DNA from: Candidatus Poribacteria bacterium
GTDB taxonomy: Bacteria; Poribacteria; WGA-4E; PCPOR2b
NCBI GenBank assembly: GCA_028819845.1
Contig: JAPPKS010000031.1
Location: 1-64,000, forward strand
Length of the DNA: 64,000 bases
Direction of reading: 5' to 3'
Of the stretch, positions 1 through 8,654 are shown piece after piece; the first letter of the stretch is position 1, and every line of letters starts with the position of its first letter. The translations under genes were made by a program, and so were the position numbers. The notes under the pieces are model-generated. The model did no database searches, was not told the origin of the DNA, and was given only the letters and a program-made list of their open reading frames with translations.

Positions 1-180
1 TACTTGACTACTATTTTAGAAACTCTATTCTGAATAATCAGGTGCGTTTGCCCTGAGGGGCCAATTCGCCGACTAAATGGGACCGAAAGTCAGTGGCAAC
101 AGACGATTGGGGATTCAAAATAGGCGGCGATCCGCCGCATTCTACCGCTGGCGGTTCAGCGAGAGCTGAATGACTGTATT

Positions 181-210
181 TTGTTGTTGCGTCTGCACGC
201 CGTTTATGAT
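181..210 (+). promoter_or_regulatory. Possible sigma70-type promoter upstream of the propeller cluster
   Basis: TTGTTG at 181-186 and TATGAT at 205-210 are separated by 18 bases. This is a weak match, placed about 190 bases before the first propeller gene. The rest of 1-396 holds no convincing gene; a GGCGG-CGAT-CCGCC hairpin lies at 123-136. Confidence 0.25.
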
Positions 211-396
211 ATATTGTGAATTATCTGCGTTTGTGCCGTGTAGCATTGCCGGTTAGAATTTTGAAAAAAGATTCGTCACTGAAGTAAATGAGAGGCAAAC
301 GATTTAATTGATTTTATTCACGATGCAGGAACTACGTAGTGGTTCGCAAAAAAGGGCAAGACATTAAGGAAGTTGAAATCCGAAAGGAGTTTCGCG

Positions 397-1413
397 ATGC
401 GGATGAAATACACAACGGCCCTGTACATGGTAACGCTCATCTCTGCAGCGTTATTTAACGGAATGATGCTAAGCGAAGTGCTTGCAGAGGCGCCCAAGGA
501 TGAACTGATTGCTTTCTCGACAAATCCGGTTCAGGAGAGTGGAATCTGGTTGATGGATCCTGATGGTAAGAACCAACGCGCACTTCTAGTAATAGAGGGG
601 AAGCCAGTGCCGCTCGGGTTGGTTTGGTCACTAGACGGAACCCGAATTGCATTTCACACCGAAATAAATGAAAACATCGATGTTTATGTAGTTGATGCTA
701 ATGGTCAAAATCTTTTGCAGCTCACCAACCATGAGGCGGAAGATAGCTGGCCCACATGGCATCCGGGCGGTCAGAAACTCGCCTTTTGCACCAACCGCGA
801 TGGTAATTATGAAATTTATGCGGTCACATTGGCTGGACAAGGATTGGTCAACCTCACCAACGACCCCGTTAGGGACAGAGAGCCGGCATGGTCCCCGGAT
901 GGCCGAAAGATTGCCTTCGCTTCCAAGCGAGGCAAGAGCCTAGGAGATATCTGGGTGATGGACAATCATGGCGGCAACCTTCAAAATCTTACAAATGTCC
1001 GTGGTCAAGACTTACAACCTAGATGGTCGACAGACGGTGAGAAGGTTGGGTGGACCTCGCGTCGTGACGGCTCGGAGGAGATTTGGGCAATGGACGCAGA
1101 CGGCGCCAACGAGTTGAAAGTCAGCAGCAAGCAAGACCCAAATCCCGGCGGCAGTTTCGACTGTTCAGAGCCAAGTTGGAAACCCAACGGTAAAGAGATT
1201 GCGTCAACCGCGCTAGGCGGGGGTAGTGCAACTATCCGCATTCACGCTGCGAACGGTAGTCTACAGCGGTTAGACCTTACACGCCAGGGCAGGCAAAACC
1301 GTTCTCCCGCGTGGTTTGACCCAGACTTCGCTATAGTGGAATTTTCAGTATCTCCAGCCGAGAAACAGGTTTTAACCTGGGGTTGGCTCAAGCGGATGGG
1401 GCGGGAAAATTGA
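397..1413 (+). CDS. Secreted TolB-like beta-propeller protein (copy 1 of 3)
   Basis: A 338-residue protein with a signal peptide (about residues 1-30, ending EVLA) followed by about six TolB/PD40-type repeats, each with a W-S-P-D-G-x-x-I-A-F strand and a D-I-W-V-M-D turn. The start at 397 is chosen because GAAAGGAG at 382-389 sits 7 bases upstream; the frame is open back to 373. The fold suggests a periplasmic or surface protein-interaction scaffold; no catalytic residues are evident. It is the first of three tandem paralogues with strongly similar sequence. Its last 23 residues carry a P-x-E-K-x3-T-W-G-x-L-K motif shared with the other copies and with an unrelated protein at 18.8 kb. True TolB belongs to the Tol-Pal system, but no tol or pal gene is nearby, so only the fold assignment is firm. 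Confidence 0.85.
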   Translation: MRMKYTTALYMVTLISAALFNGMMLSEVLAEAPKDELIAFSTNPVQESGIWLMDPDGKNQRALLVIEGKPVPLGLVWSLDGTRIAFHTEINENIDVYVVDANGQNLLQLTNHEAEDSWPTWHPGGQKLAFCTNRDGNYEIYAVTLAGQGLVNLTNDPVRDREPAWSPDGRKIAFASKRGKSLGDIWVMDNHGGNLQNLTNVRGQDLQPRWSTDGEKVGWTSRRDGSEEIWAMDADGANELKVSSKQDPNPGGSFDCSEPSWKPNGKEIASTALGGGSATIRIHAANGSLQRLDLTRQGRQNRSPAWFDPDFAIVEFSVSPAEKQVLTWGWLKRMGREN

Positions 1414-1477
1414 AACGCTCCTATCCACTCAGTTTTCGGCCTCCTCCTTATCGAAACTCGCTTCATGACGCCAAGCA

Positions 1478-2539
1478 ATGAGGCGGTCTATGCGATTTAA
1501 AAACACGTTGTCCATTCACATGACAGTGTTCGCTGTTGTTTTTCTTGCCAGCTTTTTCACGATGGTCGTCGCATTTGCGCAAGCACCCGATAGGGCAACT
1601 ATTGCATTCTCCACCAACGACGAAGCCCAAGGCGGCATCTGGTTGGTAGACATTGATGTGCGCGGTGGACAGGGAAAAGGCGATGTCCATGTCCAAAATC
1701 AGCGCGTTCTTCTGGCAATTGATGGAAACCCCATTCCATTGGGTTTGGTGTGGTCGCCGGAAGGGCGAAGAATTGCCTTCCATACGCAGATTGATGAAAA
1801 TATTGATGTTTATGCGGTCGACAGCGATGGACAAAACCTGCGTCGACTCACCGACCATGAGGCGGAAGATAGTTGGCCGAGTTGGCATCCGGGCGGTGAA
1901 AAAATTGCTTTCTGCACAAACCGAGATGGGAATTTCGAAATCTACGTGATGTCGTCAACTGGGCAGGGGTTATTCAATCTCACCAACGACCCCGCCAAGG
2001 ATAGGGAACCCGACTGGTCGCGAAATGGACGCCTAATTGCATTTGCTTCCAAGCGCGGAAAAAGCTTGGGGGACATATGGGTGATGGATAGCGGCGGTGG
2101 AAACCTGAAAAATATAACGAATGTCCGCGGTGAAGATATGCAGCCTAGGTGGTCGTGGGACGGTCAGAAAATTGCTTGGACATCTCGCCGAAACGGGAAC
2201 GATGAAATTATGACGATGGACGCCGCAGACGGCGGCAATCTACTAAAGATTAGCGATCTCAAGGATGCGAGATCGCAGGGGCGGCCCAATCGGGAACCGA
2301 GCTGGAAACCCGACGGCAGGGCAATCGCCGCGCCTGCCCTTGGCGGCGGCAAGTCGTTCATCATGATTCATCCGGCAGATGGGAGTTTGCAATGGCAGGA
2401 CCTTCCCGCTGTAGGCATTCAAAACCGTTCCCCGACATGGTTCGATCCTGAGTATGTTATAGAAGAATTCTCCGTATCCCCCGCCGAGAAACAAGTCTCA
2501 ACATGGGGTCGGATTAAACAGGCGGTACAAAACAATTAA
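1478..2539 (+). CDS. Secreted TolB-like beta-propeller protein (copy 2 of 3)
   Basis: A 353-residue paralogue of the preceding gene, about 65 bases downstream. A signal peptide (hydrophobic stretch about residues 15-33, cleavage near VAFA-QAP) precedes the same six PD40-like repeats. It differs from copies 1 and 3 by a roughly 10-residue insertion (DVRGGQGKGDVHV region, about residues 63-75) in the first blade loop. No clear Shine-Dalgarno precedes the first ATG, and the in-frame ATG four codons later is an alternative. The C-terminus again ends with P-A-E-K-x3-T-W-G-x-I-K. Probably exported; function unknown beyond a beta-propeller scaffold. Confidence 0.85.
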   Translation: MRRSMRFKNTLSIHMTVFAVVFLASFFTMVVAFAQAPDRATIAFSTNDEAQGGIWLVDIDVRGGQGKGDVHVQNQRVLLAIDGNPIPLGLVWSPEGRRIAFHTQIDENIDVYAVDSDGQNLRRLTDHEAEDSWPSWHPGGEKIAFCTNRDGNFEIYVMSSTGQGLFNLTNDPAKDREPDWSRNGRLIAFASKRGKSLGDIWVMDSGGGNLKNITNVRGEDMQPRWSWDGQKIAWTSRRNGNDEIMTMDAADGGNLLKISDLKDARSQGRPNREPSWKPDGRAIAAPALGGGKSFIMIHPADGSLQWQDLPAVGIQNRSPTWFDPEYVIEEFSVSPAEKQVSTWGRIKQAVQNN

Positions 2540-2619
2540 CGTATCTCTCGTCATGAATGTACCTGAAAACCCTGGTCTCCAATCCGCTTAAAGGCTTGGA
2601 GCTCGAAAGGAGATTAGCT

Positions 2620-3600
2620 ATGCGCCTGGTTACATTTGTCGCTTTCGTGCTCCTTGGCGGCATGTTAGCAAGCGTGGAGTCGGCAGAAGCACCCAAAGAA
2701 GAGACGATGGCGTTTTCCACCAATCACGTTGGGGAAGCCGGCATTTGGTTAATGGATCCTGACGGGGGTAACCAACGCCCGTTTCTGGCAATAGGTGGCA
2801 ACCCAATCCCGCTGGGTTTAGTGTGGTCTTCTGACGGCAGCAAAATTGCCTTCCATACAGAAATTAATAAAAATATAGACATCTATGTGGTTGATGCCGA
2901 CGGGCAAAATCTTCGGCAACTCACCGACCATGAGGCAGAGGATAGTTGGCCAACCTGGCACCCCGCCGGTCAAAAACTTGCCTTTTGCACCAACCGAGAT
3001 GGGAATTTTGAAATCTATTCGGTCACGTTGATCGGGCAGGCATTGAAAAACCTCACCAATGATGCGGTTAAGGACAGGGAACCGGCGTGGTCCCCAGACG
3101 GTCGTCAGATTGCTTTCGCTTCGAAGCGGGGCAAGAGCCTTGGCGATATCTGGGTGATGGATAACAGTGGCGGTAACCTGAAAAACCTTACTGACGTTCG
3201 CGGTCAGGACACTGAACCTAGATGGTCATGGGACGGTCAGAAAATAGGGTGGACCTCCCGCCGAAATGGAAACGACGAAATCTGGATTATGGACAGTGCT
3301 GATGGCGGAAATCTGTTGCAAATTTCGGACGTCAAGAACAATAGCGACCCGAATCGGGAACCGACTTGGAAACCGGATGGCAAAAAAATCGCTTCTCCGG
3401 CGCTGGGAGGTGGATCCGCGACTATTCGCGTACACCCGACAGACGGTAGTCTAAAGTGGAATAACCTGCAACGCGTCGGCACGCAAAATCGTTCCCCAGC
3501 TTGGTTTGACCCGGACTTTGTTGAAGAATTTGCCGTATTCCCCGCCGATAAAAAAGTTTTGACTTGGGGTTGGCTAAAACAGGCGGGAATGGAAAATTGA
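2620..3600 (+). CDS. Secreted TolB-like beta-propeller protein (copy 3 of 3)
   Basis: A 326-residue third tandem paralogue. The start at 2620 is preceded by AAAGGAG at optimal spacing and directly opens a signal peptide (MRLVTFVAF..., cleavage near VESA-EAP); the longer open frame from 2557 has no such signal. Six PD40-type repeats follow, then the conserved P-A-D-K-x3-T-W-G-x-L-K tail. The three copies are equidistant and co-oriented, so they are likely co-transcribed and arose by tandem duplication. Specific ligands cannot be read from the sequence. Confidence 0.85.
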   Translation: MRLVTFVAFVLLGGMLASVESAEAPKEETMAFSTNHVGEAGIWLMDPDGGNQRPFLAIGGNPIPLGLVWSSDGSKIAFHTEINKNIDIYVVDADGQNLRQLTDHEAEDSWPTWHPAGQKLAFCTNRDGNFEIYSVTLIGQALKNLTNDAVKDREPAWSPDGRQIAFASKRGKSLGDIWVMDNSGGNLKNLTDVRGQDTEPRWSWDGQKIGWTSRRNGNDEIWIMDSADGGNLLQISDVKNNSDPNREPTWKPDGKKIASPALGGGSATIRVHPTDGSLKWNNLQRVGTQNRSPAWFDPDFVEEFAVFPADKKVLTWGWLKQAGMEN

Positions 3601-3701
3601 GTCGTATTTCGCAGTGAATTAATCAGACAATGTTTGGTCTGCCGACACCATCGTGCAGCTATGTTTCACCATGCACGCAATCTGTCGTTAATCGGATTGA
3701 C

Positions 3702-3717
3702 AAGCTGTCGGCAGCTT
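3702..3717 (+). repeat. Short perfect hairpin (AAGCTG-TCGG-CAGCTT)
   Basis: A 6 bp stem with a TCGG tetraloop in the 182-base gap between the third propeller gene and the bicupin gene. No T-run follows, so it is not a standard terminator. It lies 66 bases before the bicupin start and may structure its leader. Confidence 0.3.
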
Positions 3718-3782
3718 AACGCTTGTCTTGAACTCGTTTCGAAAACCGTTAACAAGGTCGATTCGACAGAAAGAGGCTGAAC

Positions 3783-4514
3783 GTGCAAATTCTCCATCTT
3801 GAAGCGGGTACTCCGTTCAAAATGGGAAAGGGGCAAAACTGGCGCGTCGTACATCCAGACATGGGTGCAAAGCAACTGACGCTAAATCACGGCGTGCACG
3901 CACCAGGGCAAGAATTTACACAACATTTCCACGACAATTCTGAGGATATGATTGTGGTTCTTGAAGGCGGAAGCAGCGTGCGCCAGGGAGATGTATACAC
4001 ACCCGTTTCGGCGAGAGAAGCTATTTTTGTTCCGGTCGGCGAGGTTCACGGCACAGTCAACGATACGGGCAAAATGGCGCGCCTCATCAGTTTCCAATCT
4101 CCACCCGACATGGCGCTATACCGCGGCGAACGCGATCACGCTCCCAATCAAATCCCTAAACCCAAACACGGCCACCAAAGCGCCGTGCAGGTTGTCGACA
4201 TGGCGCGGAGCGGGCCAGTTTTTGGAAAATCCGGCGACTGGCGTTGTGTAATCTCGCCAGAGCGAGGATCGAAACACATCTCGCTTGAGTATATACGGCT
4301 GTCTTCGGGTGAAGGATTTGAACACGAACAAGGTGCCGCAGAAGCTATTTATGTGCTGGTCGATGGCAAAGCTGAAGTCAAAGCCCGCCGCCAGACATGG
4401 AACTTGGCGGCGAAAGATGTTATGTTTCTCAAACCGGAAGAATCTTGCTCGATTTCACCGGTTATAGGCGGTCAGTTGCTTACATTGTTGCATTGTCGGG
4501 CTGTCGGTGGGTAG
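3783..4514 (+). CDS. Bicupin-domain protein
   Basis: A 243-residue cytoplasmic protein with two cupin halves and no signal peptide. The N-terminal half has a recognisable metal-binding cupin motif, with H-F-H about residues 43-45, a Glu four residues on and a later His in V-P-V-G-E-V-H-G. The C-terminal half (about 140-240) has a degenerate equivalent with E-H-E-Q, so only one metal site may be active. The GTG start at 3783 follows an AGAGG-like ribosome site. Cupins include dioxygenases, isomerases and sugar-binding regulators, so the reaction is unknown. Its neighbours are PhyH oxygenases and a glycosidase-like protein, suggesting small-molecule or sugar oxidation. Confidence 0.75.
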   Translation: MQILHLEAGTPFKMGKGQNWRVVHPDMGAKQLTLNHGVHAPGQEFTQHFHDNSEDMIVVLEGGSSVRQGDVYTPVSAREAIFVPVGEVHGTVNDTGKMARLISFQSPPDMALYRGERDHAPNQIPKPKHGHQSAVQVVDMARSGPVFGKSGDWRCVISPERGSKHISLEYIRLSSGEGFEHEQGAAEAIYVLVDGKAEVKARRQTWNLAAKDVMFLKPEESCSISPVIGGQLLTLLHCRAVGG

Positions 4515-4532
4515 TATTGCGTAGAAAAGCCG

Positions 4533-4551
4533 AAATTTTGTGGCAAAATTT
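4533..4551 (+). repeat. Perfect inverted repeat AAATTTTG-TGG-CAAAATTT
   Basis: An 8 bp AT-rich palindrome in the 121-base gap between the bicupin and PhyH genes. It could be an operator or a weak terminator; there is no following T-tract. A TTGACA hexamer at about 4567-4572 has no good -10 partner. Confidence 0.3.
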
Positions 4552-4635
4552 GCTTACGACCGTGATTTGACATTGCGCCTGAACGAAAACGAGTAGCATT
4601 CAGTGGTGCTGATAACAAAAAAGGAGAAATCCAAA

Positions 4636-5400
4636 ATGCTGACAGAAAAACAGGTGGAGGCTTATAAACGGGATGGCCATGTCAAAGTTGAGGGTGTTTT
4701 TACTCCGGAGGAGATTGAAGAACTCAAGAGCGAGATGATTCGGATTATTGAGGAGTGGGGTGAAGAAACCATCGGATGGCACGGTCCGTGGCGTGACCGC
4801 TATTTGCCCGAAGATGAACGCCAGAACACTAGGGCTGTTCTTCTTCATAGACCCCATAATTATTCATCGGCTTGGGGGCGTGTCCTCTTTCACCAACGTT
4901 TAATTGCCTGCGTGCAAGCATTAATCGGTCCCAATGTCCAGTGGCATCACACATGTCTGCATGCGAAACCGCCGGAGTTGGGTACCCCGTTCCCAATGCA
5001 CCAAGATTACCCCTTTTACCCGCATGACGGTCCAGACTTCGTAGATTGCCTAGTTCACCTTGATGACACACCGCTCGAAAGCGGCTGTCTTCGAGTGGTT
5101 CCAGGCAGTCATAAGCACGGTCCATTGGAACACATCACAGGGTCGCATACCTCACCCCATCTCCCGCCCGAAAAATACCATCCGGACTGGGTAGACTCGG
5201 TCGCTGTTCCCGCAAAGTCCGGTGACGTGATTTTCTTTAGTTACTATACGATTCACTGGTCCGACGTCAATCGGACGCACGAATGGCGAAAGTCGGTGCG
5301 ATTCGGCTATCACGCGCCCGATATGCGCCCGGTCGGTAGTGATCCGAGCCAACCTTACGAGAATATCATCACCGGCGGCTTTAAAGAACATAAAGCGTGA
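4636..5400 (+). CDS. Phytanoyl-CoA dioxygenase (PhyH) family oxygenase
   Basis: A 254-residue Fe(II)/2-oxoglutarate-dependent oxygenase of the PhyH family. Seen in the sequence are the facial-triad motif H122-Q-D124, the distal iron ligand H207 (in Y-T-I-H-W-S) and R218, expected to bind 2-oxoglutarate, plus the family signature P-G-S-H at about 156-159. The ATG at 4636 is chosen because AAGGAG lies 7-8 bases upstream; a GTG at 4603 is less likely. The substrate is unknown: the family hydroxylates acyl-CoAs, amino acids and natural products. It sits between a bicupin gene and a glycosidase-like gene with a second PhyH protein further on. Confidence 0.88.
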   Translation: MLTEKQVEAYKRDGHVKVEGVFTPEEIEELKSEMIRIIEEWGEETIGWHGPWRDRYLPEDERQNTRAVLLHRPHNYSSAWGRVLFHQRLIACVQALIGPNVQWHHTCLHAKPPELGTPFPMHQDYPFYPHDGPDFVDCLVHLDDTPLESGCLRVVPGSHKHGPLEHITGSHTSPHLPPEKYHPDWVDSVAVPAKSGDVIFFSYYTIHWSDVNRTHEWRKSVRFGYHAPDMRPVGSDPSQPYENIITGGFKEHKA

Positions 5401-5556
5401 GTCGAAACGGCGAAAGCCGCTTATTCGCTGCCCACCACCCGCCATCAGTCCATATCAAAGTCACATTTCGTATCTGTTCAATACGCCGCAGCGCTAGTCG
5501 TTAATCGTTCGGTTGAATACAGTTACCCACGGCGTGGAACACTAAGTCGAAAACCT

Positions 5557-7224
5557 ATGAGACAAAACTTATCACAAGCGCACCGTGACGCGGTGAATCG
5601 GAGCCGGCGAGTCATTGTCAACTATGACACCAATTTCGGAGCTCCGTCTGTGATTTGTCCGTTGGCTGGCATGGAAATAGATCGCTTGGTGAAGGGCTAC
5701 TTCAGCATGATCGATGAAGCCGGCGTTCAGGTAGACAGCATCTGGTGGTGTTGGCTGGACGGCAATTTCGCAAATTATCCGAGCCAGATTCTACCCGTTT
5801 GGGAACTGCCCGGATACCAGAAGTGGTGGGATGCCGGAATTGACCCGGTGCAGATTTTCGCCGAGGAGACCAAGAAGCGCGATAAAGAAGTTTTCTTCTC
5901 TTACCGCCTGAATGGGACCGATATGGCGAGTATTGTACCGTTAAGTAAGCCGTTATTGAAAGAAGCTCACCCCGAATGGTTAATCCCTACTTGGGAGGCG
6001 TTTCAAAATCCCGGTTACTGGAACTTCACCGTGCCACAAGTGCGCGATTACAAGGTGAGCATCCTACGCGAGGTGGCGGAAAACTACGATTACGACGGTA
6101 TAGAGATAGACTTTTCTAGGGTACCTGTGACACTGCCGCCTGGACACCAATGGGAGAACCGAGAGTGCTTGACTGAATTCATGCGTGCGGTGCGTACCAT
6201 GACGCTCGAAATCGAAAAGAAACGCGATCACCCGTTTCTGCTGGCTGCTCGAATTCCGGAGAACCTAGAAGGTTGTCATTTTGACGGAATGGATGTCGAA
6301 ACTTGGGCGAGCGAAGGTTTGCTGGATATCTTCGTTTTGGGCAATCGCTCATTCGACGTGGATATCTCCGCTTTTCGTCGAATCACGGCAGGAACTGGGA
6401 TAAAGCTCTATCCGTGCATGGACGATCATCACGCGTCGGACGGTTATCTGCACCCACCAATCTCAGTTTTCCGCGGCGTTTTTGCCAACTGGCGGCATCA
6501 AGGTGCAGATGGCATTCAGACGTTTAACTTTAGCAATTGGACCCCGGTTGGTGCTGCACTTCTCGGTTGGGATGCGATTGACCCCGTGTGGGCGGCGCAC
6601 CTTCAAGTCTACCGAGAGATGGCAGTTCTGGAGTCGCTCGAATACAAGGACAAAACGTTTGTTGCCGAGCGGCGTGGGGGAGGACATGGTCCCACAGTAG
6701 TGCCTAATCCCGAAGATTGGACGACACCGAGGTGGATGTATTTTATCACAAATATGTTCGCTCCGCTGCCAGCCGCTTTGGCGAACGACGGAAAAGCTGA
6801 CACCTTATTAAAACTCTACGTCTCCGATAAACTCGCTGATGAAGCCGAACACATTGAGCGAGTTACCATTCGCGTTTTGCTGTCCGATCCGGGAGCTGAA
6901 CGCCTCCCGTCCAATCAGCGGCTTCAGGTGGTCACCGTTGCAACCAAGGCGCACACTCTCCAAAACATCCCCCCAGCAGTAGGGATTGGCAACCAAATTG
7001 AGTTAAGGCTAAACAACACTCTCCTGCATCCCCCTGTAATTGAAGAAGGCTGGTTAGTCTTTTCAGCACTACCAAATCAATTCGCCGTGGGCAACAACCT
7101 CATTGGATTGCGCGTCACCGACCGGGCGCCAGATGCCCAAGCCGAAATCCTGATTGAGAAGTTGGAAGTCCATGTAAACTACCACAAACCCACTAGCGGC
7201 ACAGAGAGTTTAGGAAAACAATGA
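5557..7224 (+). CDS. Glycosidase-like TIM-barrel protein with C-terminal beta domain
   Basis: A 555-residue protein. Residues about 15-370 look like a glycosyl-hydrolase-type TIM barrel of the uncharacterised GHL10/family-10-like group, with Trp-rich strands and an acidic strand end Y-D-G-I-E183-I-D185-F typical of a catalytic carboxylate position. Residues about 395-555 are predicted beta-sandwich, ending in L-E-V-H-V-N-Y. No signal peptide is visible, so it may act in the cytoplasm on imported sugars. Only 16 bases separate it from the next PhyH-like gene, so the two are probably co-transcribed. No strong Shine-Dalgarno precedes the chosen ATG. Substrate unknown. Confidence 0.7.
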   Translation: MRQNLSQAHRDAVNRSRRVIVNYDTNFGAPSVICPLAGMEIDRLVKGYFSMIDEAGVQVDSIWWCWLDGNFANYPSQILPVWELPGYQKWWDAGIDPVQIFAEETKKRDKEVFFSYRLNGTDMASIVPLSKPLLKEAHPEWLIPTWEAFQNPGYWNFTVPQVRDYKVSILREVAENYDYDGIEIDFSRVPVTLPPGHQWENRECLTEFMRAVRTMTLEIEKKRDHPFLLAARIPENLEGCHFDGMDVETWASEGLLDIFVLGNRSFDVDISAFRRITAGTGIKLYPCMDDHHASDGYLHPPISVFRGVFANWRHQGADGIQTFNFSNWTPVGAALLGWDAIDPVWAAHLQVYREMAVLESLEYKDKTFVAERRGGGHGPTVVPNPEDWTTPRWMYFITNMFAPLPAALANDGKADTLLKLYVSDKLADEAEHIERVTIRVLLSDPGAERLPSNQRLQVVTVATKAHTLQNIPPAVGIGNQIELRLNNTLLHPPVIEEGWLVFSALPNQFAVGNNLIGLRVTDRAPDAQAEILIEKLEVHVNYHKPTSGTESLGKQ

Positions 7225-7240
7225 GATTGGGGTGTAAAAC

Positions 7241-8344
7241 ATGGATCTTACGGATGCGAAACTGCAGTTGGAGGATGAAGGGTATTGCTTACTGGAAAAT
7301 CAACTCGACCCGCGGCAAGCTGAACACCTCGACACCCTCGCACGGACCTTAATGGAACCTCGTGACGGGTATATCAGTATGGAGACCTCTCTGAATCACA
7401 TTCCTGAGTTGGCTCCACTGTGCATTCATTCCACGCTAGTAGAACTTGCCGAAATGATGCTGGGGAAGGACCTTATACTTGCGAACAATGTGGCGATGAA
7501 ATGGTGCAAGCCCGGTGCACCGGAAGGGCCGTTGCATTGGGGCGGACGGTTCAAGGATATTTCCCAATTGACAGAGTTTCAGGTCTTCTGGATGCTCACA
7601 GATTTCACCGCCGAGAATGGCGCTACGCTTGCCGTACCGTTTAGTCATCACACCGGGCGTCCGCCCGCACGCACTTCCTATCCCCAAGAGATTCCGCTCG
7701 TTGGGCCAAAAGGGTCGGTGTTGATCTTTGACGGAAGGATCTGGCATCGTAGTGGCGCCAACACAACGAGCGGCAAACATCGTATGGCTGCCAATATGAT
7801 GTATCTGCCCGGCAGCGTCGATCGCGGCGGAGAGTGGCCGCTGGTGACGCGAGAACGCTACAATGAATTCCCCCCGCAATTGCAAACCATGCTCCTGCAA
7901 TCGGTTGCACCGCCGGATTCGCCGCCACGCGCCGCGCAACACCCAACAATATGGACAATGCTCGATTATCAGGGGGTTAAGCACGCCGCCGTCGGCAAGC
8001 TTGCGGCGAACTTAACCATTGAATCAGGTTCCAAATTCTCGACCGCAGTACGCTTTCCGCAAGCGTCCGCGTTGGAAGTAAAGCAGACTCGCGATTGCTG
8101 TGTGTTTCTAGAGCGAGCCCGGGCAATTGGCGGAAATTCTGAGGTCGAACTTTACGTAAACGATGTAATGGTTTCACATTTCACAGTCGCCGTGGGCGAA
8201 AATGACGCACAAGTTCAGACCTTAACGGAGCAAGTGACCTCACGCATAACCGATACTACGGTAATGTACAATATCACGCTCAAGAACGTAGGCAGTCACA
8301 ACGTGCGTATCCACGAACTTCGCATCCAATGGCTGGCGAGCTAG
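7241..8344 (+). CDS. PhyH-like protein with an HxG metal motif and C-terminal beta domain
   Basis: A 367-residue protein. The N-terminal part (about 1-225) is PhyH-like: P-F-S-H loop near 133-136, distal H169 in I-W-H-R-S-G-A-N and R181 as the likely 2-oxoglutarate ligand. At the position of the usual HxD triad it has H99-W100-G101, so the carboxylate iron ligand is missing. In 2-oxoglutarate halogenases such as SyrB2 this position is Gly or Ala and leaves room for halide; it could equally mark loss of activity. The remainder (about 245-367) is a beta-rich domain resembling a ligand-binding sandwich. It is preceded by a GHL-type gene by 16 bases. Confidence 0.75.
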   Translation: MDLTDAKLQLEDEGYCLLENQLDPRQAEHLDTLARTLMEPRDGYISMETSLNHIPELAPLCIHSTLVELAEMMLGKDLILANNVAMKWCKPGAPEGPLHWGGRFKDISQLTEFQVFWMLTDFTAENGATLAVPFSHHTGRPPARTSYPQEIPLVGPKGSVLIFDGRIWHRSGANTTSGKHRMAANMMYLPGSVDRGGEWPLVTRERYNEFPPQLQTMLLQSVAPPDSPPRAAQHPTIWTMLDYQGVKHAAVGKLAANLTIESGSKFSTAVRFPQASALEVKQTRDCCVFLERARAIGGNSEVELYVNDVMVSHFTVAVGENDAQVQTLTEQVTSRITDTTVMYNITLKNVGSHNVRIHELRIQWLAS

Positions 8345-8360
8345 AGTACCATAAGAACAC

Positions 8361-8654
8361 TAGACATCTTTCCAAAATAATTTTACCGCCCGATAGCCCC
8401 GGAGGGGCGGCAGGTGTAAAACGACTACCCTCACATTGGGTTAATACGTTGTAGGGGCAACCCTTGTGGTTGCCCTTAACACCGCACCGGCAGTCATAAA
8501 CCAAAGCCCCAGGGCGAGTCTTCGTTCGTCAAATCGAAGATAGTTTTTTCAGGCGTGTTCTGAAAACACATTCGACAAATCTTCAAAATTATTCCAGAGT
8601 CGGATGTCGCTCCAGTTTTGTCAACCACATTGAGTCAATTAGGAAAATTGTCTA
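8361..8654. mobile_element. MITE-like element, copy 1
   Basis: A 294-base non-coding element with imperfect terminal inverted repeats: TAGACATCTTTCC at 8361-8373 and GGAAAATTGTCTA at 8642-8654. A second copy with the same ends and recognisably the same interior lies at 31221-31504. The interior holds a GATAGCCCC-GGAGGGGCGGCAGGTGTAAA unit, a GTAGGGGCAACCC...GGTTGCCC palindrome and a right-hand block (about 8533-8640) conserved in both copies. It has no transposase and occupies most of the 507-base gap after the PhyH-like gene. TA at both outer ends would fit a TA-targeting transposase, but this is unproved. Confidence 0.7.

Noticed and set aside
1463-1888. 141-codon minus-strand frame opposite propeller copy 2
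   Set aside because: It is antisense to a well-supported secreted gene; its codons mirror the propeller repeat and similar antisense frames occur in the other copies.
7436-7984. 182-codon minus-strand frame opposite the second PhyH-like gene
   Set aside because: Antisense to conserved PhyH motifs; no domain of its own.
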